The notes under the pieces are model-generated. The model searched no databases. It saw nothing but the letters and a program-made list of their open reading frames with translations, and was not told where the DNA came from. A stretch of 64,000 bases of DNA from Pseudomonas arsenicoxydans (GTDB lineage Bacteria > Pseudomonadota > Gammaproteobacteria > Pseudomonadales > Pseudomonadaceae): NCBI RefSeq assembly GCF_006438915.1, contig NZ_RCZE01000012.1, positions 1 through 64,000 of the forward strand, read 5' to 3'. Each line of letters starts with the position of its first letter. Position 1 is the stretch's first letter. Positions 50,245-59,281 of the stretch are shown here, piece after piece. The translations under genes were made by a program, and so were the position numbers.

Positions 50245-53009
50245 GTTCCGGGGACACACTGTTCGGCCGCCTGCTGAACCGCCCACCGCCACAGCCTGTG
50301 GCCATGCCCGACACTTTGTGCGTGCAGAGTGTCGGCTTGCAGTTGTACCTGGATGCCGAAGGCCGGGTGATTCATCAGACGGGACCGCTGCGGCATATGC
50401 TGGCCCAACAGATTCCAGCCGCGCAGTCCCCGCTGCTGGTGGATTACCTCATGCCTCACAGCAGTCTCGTGGTCGAAGGTGCGCCCGCCGACTGGCAGGG
50501 ACAGACCCTGGACCTGGACTTCTACACCATCAGCGGACAACCGCTGCACCTGCGCGGCTGGGTCCAGCCCGTGGAAAAAAACTGGTTGTTGCAGTTGCTC
50601 GACATCGGCGACGTTTTGCTCGAGCGCCGGCAATCACGCAGCCGCGAACACAATCAATTACTCGCGGCGAAGATCAGCGAACAGCTACGCCTGTGCAGCC
50701 TGGCGCGTCTGCCCGATGTGCTGCTGGATCAGCTTCAGGTGCTGGCGCAACGTTTTCACATCCCGTGCATCGCGGTGGCGTTGCTCGATGAGCAGGCACA
50801 GGGCTGGCATATTCAACAGCAATACACCGCCCTCGATGCGCCGAAGCTGTGGCAAAACGCTCAGCGCCTGGGCACCGGGCTCGACAGTTTGAACGGCTCG
50901 GTCGCACAACACCTGACGCCCACCGCGCACCCGCGCCTGCAAGACATCTTCGGGCATGCTGATGGCTTGGCGGTGCCCTATTACGACGCTCACGGCGTGG
51001 TCGCCTGGTTGCTGTGCGGTGTGTATGCGGCACAGCAACGCGCCCCCGACCTGAACGACAGTGACTGGTTGCAGCTCTGCGCTGCACTGGCCAGCCCGCT
51101 GCTGGAACGCTTGCGCGAGCATCGTCATCAATTGCAACTGGAGCGGTTGGAGTCGCTGCAAGGATTGCTCGGCACCGGTTGGTGGGAAGTGTTCAGCGAC
51201 CGCGCCGAGGTGCAATTGGCGCCGTCGCTCGCCAGTGTGCTGAACCTGACGAGCACACAATTACCGTTGAGCGAATGGCTCGACCACGTACACCCCGCGG
51301 ACCGCGAAGAACTGCGCAGTCGCTTGCAGGATTTACAGGACGCCGGCACCCCGTTGTTGCTGTGTGTGCGCCTGCATCGACCCGATGCGACACAGGCGCC
51401 GATCTGGTATCGCCTGCAAGGCCAGGCCCTGGGCGCCGGCAAACAGCGGCGTTTGGTCGGCTTCATGCTCGACATCAGCGACATCAAAAACCAGGAACAC
51501 AACGCCGCCACCGCCCATGCCCGGCTGGACAATCTGATCGCCAGTTCACCCGCGGTGATTTACGTGCAGCGCTACGTCGAAGGTGCGTTGCAGCCGACGT
51601 TTTTCAGTGACAGCTTGCTGCCACTGCTAGGCCTGAGCCTCGCCGATTGCAGCGCCGGGGCCTTGATCGAACGTATTCACCCGCTGGACCGCGATCAGTA
51701 TTTCGAGCGCACCCGGCAGTTGCTGCGCGAAGGTTCGGTGCGCGCCCGTTACCGACTGCGCGACCATCGCGGCGATTACCACTGGCTGCTCGACGAGGCG
51801 AAGCTGCTGCGCGATGACCTCGGCCTGCCGGTGGAAGCCGTCGGCTTGTGGCTGGACGTCACCGAAGCGACCCTGGCCGCCGAACAGGTGAAGCAGAGTG
51901 AAGAGCGCTACCGGATTCTGGTGGAGGACTCGCCAGCGATGATTTGCCGGTATCGCCCGGACCTGACGCTGACCTTCGGTAACCGGCCGTTGGCGACCTA
52001 TCTGGAATGCCTGCCGGAACAGCTGCCCGGGGTGAATCTGGGCCAATGGATGTCGGACGAACAACGCGAAGCGTTCGTGCAGCGGCTCAGTCAACTGAGC
52101 CCGGAATTCCCGGTGAGTACCGCGGAAATCAACCTGCAACTGCCCGGCCGGGAGCACGCGTGGTGGGTCTGGTCGGATCGCGGGGTGTTTGATGACCAAG
52201 GGCACCTGCTGGAGATTCAGGCCGTCGGGCGCGATAACACCGAAGTCCGGCGCTCGCAGCAGCAACTCACCCAGAGCGCCAAAATGGCCACCCTCGGCGA
52301 AATGGCCACCGGCCTGGCCCACGAAATCAATCAGCCGCTGAACGTGATGCGCATGGCCATCGTCAATGTGCTCAAGCGCCTGAGCACGGGCGAGGTGCAG
52401 ATCGACTACCTCACCGACAAGCTCAACCGCATCGATTCCCAGGTCCAGCGCGCCGCGCGGGTGGTGGATCACATGCGGGTGTTTGGCCGTCGTTCGGAGA
52501 TCGAACAACACCCGTTCAACCCGGCCCAGGCCATCGAGGGCACGCTGTCGCTGCTGGGCGAAGGCATGCGCGGCAAAGGCGTTGAATTACGCGTCAGCGA
52601 GACCGGTTTTGACGTGCAAGTGCGCGGCTACGTCGATCAGCTGGAGCAAGTGTTGATCAACCTGATGGTCAACGCCCGGGATGCGCTGCTGAGCAAACGC
52701 GAGGCCGACCGGGAATTCAAACCGTGGATTTCGGTGTACGCCGAACGGGACAAGCAGTCGGTGCGATTGTGGGTCGAGGACAATGGCGGCGGTATTGATC
52801 CGCGGCTGATGGAGAAGATTTTCGAACCGTTCTTCACCACCAAACCGGTCGGCATCGGCACGGGGTTGGGGTTGTCGGTGAGTTACGGCATCGTCGAGAA
52901 CATGGGTGGACGCTTGAGCGTGCGCAACTCGGTGGAAGGCGCACGGTTTTGCATCGAGCTGCCGGTTGCTCCGCCGGATCAGATCACCAGCGATGCCCGG
53001 CCGGAGTGA
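50241..53009 (+). CDS. pprA: PAS-domain sensor histidine kinase PprA
   Basis: A 922-aa predominantly soluble kinase. The first roughly 400 residues contain a PAS fold and GAF-like region; PAS segments occur near 420-550 (LDNLIASSPAVIYVQRYVEG) and 555-680 (YRILVEDSPAMICRYRPDLTL). The H-box is LGEMATGLAHEINQPLN (His694). N-box (INLMVNARDAL), G1 (VEDNGGGID) and G2 (GTGLGLSVSYGIVENMGG) follow. The TTG at 50241 overlaps the tadE stop (TTGA) and gives the coupled start; an ATG at 50304 is possible. It should phosphorylate PprB. No membrane segment is obvious. Confidence 0.9.
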   Translation: MSSGDTLFGRLLNRPPPQPVAMPDTLCVQSVGLQLYLDAEGRVIHQTGPLRHMLAQQIPAAQSPLLVDYLMPHSSLVVEGAPADWQGQTLDLDFYTISGQPLHLRGWVQPVEKNWLLQLLDIGDVLLERRQSRSREHNQLLAAKISEQLRLCSLARLPDVLLDQLQVLAQRFHIPCIAVALLDEQAQGWHIQQQYTALDAPKLWQNAQRLGTGLDSLNGSVAQHLTPTAHPRLQDIFGHADGLAVPYYDAHGVVAWLLCGVYAAQQRAPDLNDSDWLQLCAALASPLLERLREHRHQLQLERLESLQGLLGTGWWEVFSDRAEVQLAPSLASVLNLTSTQLPLSEWLDHVHPADREELRSRLQDLQDAGTPLLLCVRLHRPDATQAPIWYRLQGQALGAGKQRRLVGFMLDISDIKNQEHNAATAHARLDNLIASSPAVIYVQRYVEGALQPTFFSDSLLPLLGLSLADCSAGALIERIHPLDRDQYFERTRQLLREGSVRARYRLRDHRGDYHWLLDEAKLLRDDLGLPVEAVGLWLDVTEATLAAEQVKQSEERYRILVEDSPAMICRYRPDLTLTFGNRPLATYLECLPEQLPGVNLGQWMSDEQREAFVQRLSQLSPEFPVSTAEINLQLPGREHAWWVWSDRGVFDDQGHLLEIQAVGRDNTEVRRSQQQLTQSAKMATLGEMATGLAHEINQPLNVMRMAIVNVLKRLSTGEVQIDYLTDKLNRIDSQVQRAARVVDHMRVFGRRSEIEQHPFNPAQAIEGTLSLLGEGMRGKGVELRVSETGFDVQVRGYVDQLEQVLINLMVNARDALLSKREADREFKPWISVYAERDKQSVRLWVEDNGGGIDPRLMEKIFEPFFTTKPVGIGTGLGLSVSYGIVENMGGRLSVRNSVEGARFCIELPVAPPDQITSDARPE

Positions 53010-54820
53010 CAGCTGAGGTTGGCGCCGACCTGGATTTTCCCGACCTCGATGCCAAGGGTTTTCAGGACGGTGTTGAGCAGGTTGTCCAGCAGCGGGCTGA
53101 GGATCGAGTTGAGTGTCGTCGTCAGCAGCGAAAACACACCCGTGAGCAGTGAGTTCAGCAAATCGAAGACAACCTGTAACAGGAAACCGGGACTGAATGA
53201 GGGCGTGTGGATGATCAACGGCAAGGGGTTGATCGCTTGCGACAAGCCAGAAATCGCATTGGTGGCGGACAAGGTATAAGGCGGATTGGAGGGAGCCAGC
53301 CCGACTTTCGGCGGGTTGAGGAACGTGGTTGATGCGCTGCTCGGTACGACAGGGCTGTCGATCATGACTTCAGCGCCACCACCGGAAAATGGCACGCCGG
53401 CGTGCCGGATATCGAGCAAGGTGTAAGGCGTGACGCTCAGAGGTGCAGTCGAGGAGGCCCAATCCGGATTGACCCGCCCGACCCGCAACTCAGCCACCGT
53501 GGTGGTGGTGAAGGCGGTCAGGCTCTTATTGGTCTCGCTGGCGCAGGTGTAGTCAGTGACGTAACTGCTGCCGCCACCGGCTTCAAGACTGACGTCCAGA
53601 TTGTGATTGGGCAACACGCGCAGATCGAGTCCTAGTGGCGCGACGACAACGGACAGGATGCCCGACACCAAACTGGTCAGGTTAGTCACCAACGACAAAT
53701 CCAGGCTCACCAATACCCGGACCTGCGCGGTGCGAACATAAATTCGATTAGCGCCCAAAGGCGCCAGTTTTGCCAACGCAGGGTTACCCACCACCGACAA
53801 CTGCGGCGGCTCGATCACTTTGACGCTGGCAGTGGCCCCCAGGCCCAGCCCCAGCAGATTCACCGGAAGCGTGCCCGTCAGCGCGCTCTTGCTGTTGCCC
53901 AACTCGATAAAGGCCTGGACCAACTGAAGTGCGTTCACGTTGGCGTTCAGACCGGACGCGGTGCTGCCCGTCTGCAACTGCAAGATGTCACCCAGATGCA
54001 CCTTGAGCGGGCTGACGACCGTGCTGGCCAGCCCGTTAAAACCGGTTTGCACGTCCGCCGTGGCGCCATTGGTCTGGGCTACCGTCGCGGCGGCTCGCAG
54101 CAATTGGCCCACCGTGGCATCGGCGCCGAGCAGTTGCGTGTAGTCACCGGCGGTGACATGCAGGTCAATGGCGAGCTGGTCCATGTATTTGAGCAGGTTG
54201 ATATTGGCGGCCACCAAACCGTTCCAATTCGCGACCGTCAGGTTGATAGGCGCACCGCTCAAGCCGGACAACATACCGTTCAACAAATTAACGTCGGCCA
54301 GGGTGTTACGAATACTCAGTTGGGCAACCGGCGGCCCCGCCACTGCCGCGACCGCTGTGGCACTCAGGTTCATGGTTGAGTTGGCGGGAGCGCCGCCGAA
54401 CATTGCGCTGAGACCACCGGCCAGACTCTGCGGCACCACATGGCTGGCAATCACCTGGATCGCCTCGCTTTTGCTTGCGTCAGTTGCGAATACCCGAATA
54501 TTGCCGGCGTTAACGTTCACCACGCCGCAAGCAACGGCCAGGGCACGGCCGACACTGGGGATGGCGAAACCATTGCGTTGGGCGCTGGCGGTGGCGTAGG
54601 TGACGGCGGTTGTGCCAGCCAGGCAGTCGCCGCCCCGAGTGGCGGCTTCCAGCGCGGCCATGTCGGCGACGCGTTGCAGGTTGCGTTTTTCCAGGTAGAG
54701 CCGGCCGGTGTCGACCACGAGCACCAGGCACAGCAGCGCCGCCGCCATGGTCAGCGCCGCCATCAAACCAATCGCCCCCCGTTGCCGGACCGGTCCACGA
54801 AACTGCATGCGGGGAGACAT
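52979..54820 (-). CDS. tadG: Tad pilus assembly protein TadG
   Basis: A 613-aa protein with an N-terminal TadE-like hydrophobic segment (QRGAIGLMAALTMAAALLCLVLVVDTGRLYLEKRNLQRVADMAAL, Asp/Glu-rich after it) and a long exported region rich in Ala, Val, Leu and Thr (for example LNLLGLGLGATASVKVIEPP). ATG 54820 has AAAGGAG. The upstream extension of the frame reads REP DNA and is rejected. It faces pprA, overlapping its 3' end by 31 bp. Confidence 0.88.
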   Translation of the reverse strand: MSPRMQFRGPVRQRGAIGLMAALTMAAALLCLVLVVDTGRLYLEKRNLQRVADMAALEAATRGGDCLAGTTAVTYATASAQRNGFAIPSVGRALAVACGVVNVNAGNIRVFATDASKSEAIQVIASHVVPQSLAGGLSAMFGGAPANSTMNLSATAVAAVAGPPVAQLSIRNTLADVNLLNGMLSGLSGAPINLTVANWNGLVAANINLLKYMDQLAIDLHVTAGDYTQLLGADATVGQLLRAAATVAQTNGATADVQTGFNGLASTVVSPLKVHLGDILQLQTGSTASGLNANVNALQLVQAFIELGNSKSALTGTLPVNLLGLGLGATASVKVIEPPQLSVVGNPALAKLAPLGANRIYVRTAQVRVLVSLDLSLVTNLTSLVSGILSVVVAPLGLDLRVLPNHNLDVSLEAGGGSSYVTDYTCASETNKSLTAFTTTTVAELRVGRVNPDWASSTAPLSVTPYTLLDIRHAGVPFSGGGAEVMIDSPVVPSSASTTFLNPPKVGLAPSNPPYTLSATNAISGLSQAINPLPLIIHTPSFSPGFLLQVVFDLLNSLLTGVFSLLTTTLNSILSPLLDNLLNTVLKTLGIEVGKIQVGANLSCHSGRASLVI

Positions 54821-54935
54821 CGCGCACTCCTTTGCCGGTGCACAGCCGGGGGCTTTCTCCGTTGGTGATGAGCAGTGTAGACAAGGGTTGAGCAGACTGC
54901 TGGCAACTCGCCAGCAAAAACACCACAAATCAAAA

Positions 54936-55025
54936 TGTGGGAGCGGGCTTGCTCGCGAAGAGGCCTTTACATCCAGCATCTTTGTTGAATGTAAGTCCGC
55001 CTTCGCGAGCAAGCCCGCTCCCACA
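54936..55025. repeat. REPIN (90 bp)
   Basis: Head-out doublet of TGTGGGAGCGGG-type REPs, in the gap between the tadG start and the DUF4136 gene stop. Confidence 0.95.
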
Positions 55026-55039
55026 TTGGTCAGGGGGTG

Positions 55040-55606
55040 TTAGTGAGCCAGCTTGGGTGGGTAGTTAGCCAGGATGCGCTTCACGTTTTGGTGTATAGCA
55101 TTGCTGCGATCCTCCGGGTTCGGCGAGCCGCTGAGCAGTTGTTCGTCGCTGCCACGCCACACCAGCTTGCCGTCCTTGCCGTCGAGCAGGTCGATCTGGA
55201 GGGTCGCCACTTTGTAACTGACGTTACGGGTTTCGTTGTACATCGGCGCGCCCCAGTAACCGTTCCATGGGTTGCCATAGCCACCGCCATAGTTAGTGGT
55301 GACTTGTTGCTGGCGCTCTTCGACGATCAGGTAGGTTTGCACGTTCAAGTCGGCCCGGGTGCCAGCGGCGGCTGGACGCAAGCCCCGCTGATCGAGCTGA
55401 TCACCGACCGATTCGCGGATGCGCTGTTCAGTCAGGTCACTCTTGATTCGCGGGTCATCGGGGCGGTACTGCAAGGTGGGCTCTTTCCAGCTCCAGCTGC
55501 GGTAGGCGGAAAAATCGCGGCTGGCGTCAAAGTCATAATTGACCGGGTTGGCAGCGCAGGCACTGAGCAGCGCGGCCACAGCCAGTACAGCGAGACGGCG
55601 GTACAT
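55040..55606 (-). CDS. DUF4136 lipoprotein (1)
   Basis: A 188-aa lipoprotein. The signal peptide ends in the lipobox LLSAC at residue 17. The mature part has NYDFDASRDFSAYRSWSWKEP, the typical DUF4136 opening, followed by LDQRGLR and a Gly/Tyr/Asn-rich loop (YGGGYGNPWNGYWG). Location outer or inner membrane facing the periplasm; function unknown. A paralogue lies immediately upstream. Confidence 0.85.
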   Translation of the reverse strand: MYRRLAVLAVAALLSACAANPVNYDFDASRDFSAYRSWSWKEPTLQYRPDDPRIKSDLTEQRIRESVGDQLDQRGLRPAAAGTRADLNVQTYLIVEERQQQVTTNYGGGYGNPWNGYWGAPMYNETRNVSYKVATLQIDLLDGKDGKLVWRGSDEQLLSGSPNPEDRSNAIHQNVKRILANYPPKLAH

Positions 55607-55652
55607 GATCTTTCTCCGGTTGAGGCCTGCGAAGGCTTATTAACTAAAGAAG

Positions 55653-56267
55653 CTAACTGGGAGGATACGCCGACATTGCCTTTTCTACAGCCTTTCGCAG
55701 GGCATCGGCTTGCTCACTCTGGCTGCCGCTTTGGCCGGTTTCGGCGCTGCCGCTCCAAACGGGCTGGCCGGTGCCGGCGTCGTACAGGTCCACCTGCACC
55801 ACCAGGACTTGTTCCTGATAGGTACGCACGATCGGCACGCTGCCGTACATGCCGTAACCGCTGCCATAGTGGTTGTAACCGCCATAACCGCCACCGTAAT
55901 AACCGTAGTCGTCCTGTTGCTGGAGCAAGCGGGTTTCCAGGTGCAGGTTGGCGCTGACAAACAAGTCGGCTGGACGGTTATCGTGCAGCGGACGCAGGCC
56001 GCGCTGATCGAGGGCATTGCTGACCACTTCGGCCACCTGCGCCGAGTCTGCCCAGTTGGTACCCGGCGGCAGGCGCCCGTCGAGCCACGCCCAGCTGCGA
56101 TAACGCCCGTAGTCACGGGGCGCCGCCGGGTAGGCGCTACGGTCGAAAACCTTGGCGGCGCCGGGCGGCGCCGGCGGCATCGGGTTGGACGACGCCACAT
56201 ACGGGTTGCTGCCCTGGCAGGCCGCCAGCCCGAGACAGATCACCAGTACCCCTGAACGACTTTTCAT
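55653..56267 (-). CDS. DUF4136 lipoprotein (2)
   Basis: A 204-aa lipoprotein with lipobox LGLAAC near residue 17 and the DUF4136 core (RDYGRYRSWAWLDG, LDQRGLRPLHDNRPADL, TGQPVWSGSAET). It contains a Tyr/Gly-rich stretch (YGYYGGGYGGYNHYGSGYG) absent or shorter in its neighbour. The pair looks like a tandem duplication. Confidence 0.85.
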   Translation of the reverse strand: MKSRSGVLVICLGLAACQGSNPYVASSNPMPPAPPGAAKVFDRSAYPAAPRDYGRYRSWAWLDGRLPPGTNWADSAQVAEVVSNALDQRGLRPLHDNRPADLFVSANLHLETRLLQQQDDYGYYGGGYGGYNHYGSGYGMYGSVPIVRTYQEQVLVVQVDLYDAGTGQPVWSGSAETGQSGSQSEQADALRKAVEKAMSAYPPS

Positions 56268-56279
56268 TTCGAGCTCCGA

Positions 56280-57029
56280 TCAGACCGGCCGACAGATCCA
56301 GTGCAGATAGCGCCCGAGCCCGGCAAAGCTCGGGTGACGACGGTGGGCCAGCTCCATTTCGAGCAGGTCCGTAAGCTCGGCGCGAGCCTGGAATTCCACC
56401 GGCATATAGTCGTGAAAAACCCGCACGCCACTCTGGGTTTCGACCTGCCACAGGCCTTCAAGTTGCGCCGCCAATTCACGCGGATCCAGCGGTTGTTGCG
56501 GGGTCAGGCTCTGCTTTTCGCCAGCCATGTCGTTCTTGCGCATCTTGCGAAAATGGCCCTTGAGCAGGTTGCGGTAAATCAGCGCATCGCGGTTGTAGAA
56601 GGCCAGGGACAACCAGCCGTCTTTTTTCGTCAATTGATGCAATACCGGCAAAATCGCGTGAGGTTCTGCGAGCCATTCCAGCACGGCATGGCACAGCACC
56701 AGGTCGTAGGGCTCGGTGAGCTGACCGAGCAGTTCCTGCCACGGCGCTTGAATGAACGTCGCGCTCTGCCCGGCTTCGGCGAAACGTTGACGAGCGCCTT
56801 CGAGCATCGGCTCGGCGGGCTCGGCCAGCGTGACGTCATGACCGCGCTGCGCCAGCCACAACGACATGTGGCCCAGGCCGGCGCCGATGTCGAGCACACG
56901 CAGCGGCCGGTCCGGCAGGGTTTCGGCCAGGTCGGCCTGAAGCACCGCCAGGCGGATCGCGCCTTTGGCCCCGCCATAGATTTTTTCGGCGAAGCGTGTC
57001 GCCAGTTGATCGAAATGACGATCGCTCAT
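56280..57029 (-). CDS. cmoM: tRNA 5-carboxymethoxyuridine methyltransferase CmoM
   Basis: A 249-aa SAM-dependent methyltransferase. Motif I VLDIGAGLGHMSL is near residue 45 and PWQELL plus LCHAVLEWL form the later motifs; the C-terminal part has FRKMRKNDMAG and LQP-like PLDPREL. This is the CmoM pattern, which methylates cmo5U34 of tRNA to mcmo5U. The start is coupled to the upstream MazG-like gene by an ATGA overlap. Confidence 0.9.
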   Translation of the reverse strand: MSDRHFDQLATRFAEKIYGGAKGAIRLAVLQADLAETLPDRPLRVLDIGAGLGHMSLWLAQRGHDVTLAEPAEPMLEGARQRFAEAGQSATFIQAPWQELLGQLTEPYDLVLCHAVLEWLAEPHAILPVLHQLTKKDGWLSLAFYNRDALIYRNLLKGHFRKMRKNDMAGEKQSLTPQQPLDPRELAAQLEGLWQVETQSGVRVFHDYMPVEFQARAELTDLLEMELAHRRHPSFAGLGRYLHWICRPV

Positions 57030-57331
57030 CAGCTGAACCTCCGTTCGCTGTCGGCGAGTTTGCTGCGCACCACTTCGTTCATGTCCAACCCCAACTCGCT
57101 GCACAACAGTAAGAGATAGAGCACGATGTCGCCGACTTCCTGCCCGGCGTGGGCGAGCTTGTCGGCCGGCAGCTGACGCGACTGGTCTTCGGTCAGCCAC
57201 TGGAAAATCTCCACTAGCTCGGACATTTCCACGCTGGCGGCCATGGCCAGGTTTTTCGGGCTGTGAAATGGGCGCCAGTCGTTGCGGTCACGGATGGCGT
57301 GCAGGCGTTCGGTCAGTTCAACAAGGTTCAT
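57029..57331 (-). CDS. MazG-like nucleotide pyrophosphohydrolase
   Basis: A 100-aa all-helical protein of the MazG/dCTPase type. The metal motif EMSELVEIFQW ... EVGDIVLYLLLL carries the paired E-x2-E and E-x2-D residues. Family members hydrolyse NTPs, often modified dNTPs, to NMPs. The start at 57331 has AGGAG. Its stop overlaps cmoM's ATG, so the two form a house-cleaning/tRNA operon. Confidence 0.88.
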   Translation of the reverse strand: MNLVELTERLHAIRDRNDWRPFHSPKNLAMAASVEMSELVEIFQWLTEDQSRQLPADKLAHAGQEVGDIVLYLLLLCSELGLDMNEVVRSKLADSERRFS

Positions 57332-57475
57332 CGGGCTCTCCTGAAGGCGTATAGCTTCGGGGGGATGATGAGTGAAGGCAAGCGGCAAGCGCTGCAAAAC
57401 CACTATGCTTGCAGGGAACTCGCCACTGCGATCAATGGCCCAAGGCTCAACCACTTTCATCAGGACGTTAACGAC

Positions 57476-57769
57476 ATGCAGGTAGAAGGTTTTTTCGAAT
57501 GGCTCGGCCAGGCACTCGGTTCGGTCATCCGCTTTATCGTTGACGCCCTCAGTGGCTTGTTCAACCTGTTGAGCCACGCCGGTGGCAACTTTGTCGATGG
57601 GCTGTCCCGGACACTGGGGATGGACACTTCGATCATCAGCATCATTGCGCTGATCCTGGGGTTGATGCTGTTGTGGTCGGCGATTCGGGCGTTCATGAAT
57701 GCGTCGGTCATCATGGGGATTATCTGGTTGTTGCTGGGGCTGTGGCTGCTGAGCTGGATCATTCACTAA
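57476..57769 (+). CDS. Small inner-membrane hypothetical protein
   Basis: A 97-aa protein with an amphipathic N-terminal region (FEWLGQALGSVIRFIVDALSG) and two strong hydrophobic segments near the C-terminus (ISIIALILGLMLLW, ASVIMGIIWLLLGLWLLSWI). The ATG at 57476 has AGGA about 10 nt upstream. No family is recognised. It lies between a divergent MazG-like gene and the MATE gene, with a REPIN after it. Confidence 0.7.
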   Translation: MQVEGFFEWLGQALGSVIRFIVDALSGLFNLLSHAGGNFVDGLSRTLGMDTSIISIIALILGLMLLWSAIRAFMNASVIMGIIWLLLGLWLLSWIIH

Positions 57770-57783
57770 CACCAAAATCCCAA

Positions 57784-57872
57784 TGTGGGAGCGGGCTTGC
57801 TCGCGAAAGCGGCGGTACACCCAACATTGATGTATCAGACAGACCGCCTTCGCGAGCAACCCCGCTCCCACA
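57784..57872. repeat. REPIN (89 bp)
   Basis: Head-out doublet; the right arm has one substitution (CAACCCCGCTCC) and the unit is one base shorter than the others. It lies between the small membrane protein and the MATE gene. Confidence 0.93.
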
Positions 57873-57931
57873 ATGGAGCGCTGCAGATTTCGAATGTGTC
57901 GCTACAATGCCGGCTTCGCCAAGGAGCCTGC

Positions 57932-59281
57932 ATGTCCAACCTGATTGCCGACTGGCGTGACCGCCCGACCCATCGCCGGGTCTGGGCGCTGGCTGCGCCG
58001 ATGATTCTGTCGAACATTTCCGTACCGCTGGTGGCGCTGGTCGACAGTACGGTCATCGGCCACCTGCCCCACGCCCATCAATTGGGCGCCGTGGCAGTCG
58101 GGGCCAGTTTGTATACCTTCCTGGCCTGGGCCATGGGCTTTCTGCGCATGGGCTCGACCGGTTTCGCAGCGCAGGCTGCCGGACGCGGGGATGGCGCGGC
58201 GTTACGGCAGATTTTGCTGCAAGGCCTGTTGCTGGCCGTGGGCCTGGCGATTGTCCTCGGTGCTGTGGGTGTGCCCTTGAGCGGCGTCGCGCTGCACTTC
58301 ATGCAACCCTCGGCAGAACTGGATCAACTGACCCGCGAGTTTTTCCACACCCGACTGTTCGGACTGCCGGCGGCGCTGGCCAGTTATGCACTGGTCGGCT
58401 GGTTCCTCGGTACCCAGAACGCCCGGGCGCCGCTGGCGATTCTGCTGAGCACCAACCTGGTGAACATCGCGCTGAACCTCTGGTTCGTCCTCGGGCTGGA
58501 ATGGGGCGTGGTCGGCGCAGCCCGCGCCTCGGTGATTGCCGAATGGACCGGCGCACTGATTGGCTTGCTGATGACGCGCAGAGCCTTGCGAGCCTACCCC
58601 GGTCACATCGTCTGGGCCGCGTTGGCGCTGTGGCAGAGTTGGCGACCATTGCTGGCGGTCAATCGCGACATCTTCATTCGAAGCCTGGCGCTGCAATCGG
58701 TATTTTTCCTGATCACCGTGCAGGGCGCGCGACTCGGTGACGCCACCGTCGCCGCCAACGCCCTATTGCTCAACGGCTTGCTGCTGACAGCCCATGCACT
58801 GGACGGTTTGGCGCATGCCGTGGAAGCCCTGTGCGGGCATGCCATCGGCGCCCGTGACCGCGAGGCGTTACGGCGCTCACTGGTGGTCGCCTGCGGCTGG
58901 TCATTGCTGGCGAGCCTGGGCTTTGCCGTGCTGTTTGCGTTCGCCGGGCATCTGTTTATCGAGATGCAGACGAACATCCAGAGCGTGCGCGAAACCGCGT
59001 TCATTTACCTGCCCTACCTCGCCGCACTCCCGCTGATTGCGGTGTGGAGTTACCTGCTCGACGGGCTGTTCATCGGCGCCACGCGCGCCCGGGAAATGCG
59101 CAACGGCATGCTGCTGACCGTGGTCCTGTTGCTGCCCTTCGCCTGGCTGCTGCAAGGCTTGGGCAACCATGGACTGTGGATCACCTTTTTACTGTTCATG
59201 GTGTTGCGCAGCCTGACCCTCGGCGCGATAGCCTGGCACTTGCGCACGAACGATGGCTGGTTCACCGGCAAGGTTCACTGA
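57932..59281 (+). CDS. MATE-family efflux transporter (DinF-like)
   Basis: A 449-aa multidrug and toxic-compound extrusion protein with twelve hydrophobic segments. The DinF branch signature is seen in WALAAPMILSNISVPLVALVDSTVIGHL at the start, MGFLRMGSTGFAAQAAG, and GVVGAARASVIAEW. It exports cationic or acidic compounds in exchange for Na+ or H+. The ATG at 57932 has AAGGAG 6 nt upstream. It is convergent with the hydrolase gene (7-bp overlap). Confidence 0.93.
   Translation: MSNLIADWRDRPTHRRVWALAAPMILSNISVPLVALVDSTVIGHLPHAHQLGAVAVGASLYTFLAWAMGFLRMGSTGFAAQAAGRGDGAALRQILLQGLLLAVGLAIVLGAVGVPLSGVALHFMQPSAELDQLTREFFHTRLFGLPAALASYALVGWFLGTQNARAPLAILLSTNLVNIALNLWFVLGLEWGVVGAARASVIAEWTGALIGLLMTRRALRAYPGHIVWAALALWQSWRPLLAVNRDIFIRSLALQSVFFLITVQGARLGDATVAANALLLNGLLLTAHALDGLAHAVEALCGHAIGARDREALRRSLVVACGWSLLASLGFAVLFAFAGHLFIEMQTNIQSVRETAFIYLPYLAALPLIAVWSYLLDGLFIGATRAREMRNGMLLTVVLLLPFAWLLQGLGNHGLWITFLLFMVLRSLTLGAIAWHLRTNDGWFTGKVH

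Noticed and set aside
54821..55024. Extension of tadG to 55024
   Set aside because: The added residues are translated from a REPIN; the ATG at 54820 has AAAGGAG.
57332..57871. Extended upstream part of the MazG-like frame
   Set aside because: The extension reads through the antisense of the small membrane protein and a REPIN; ATG 57331 has AGGAG.
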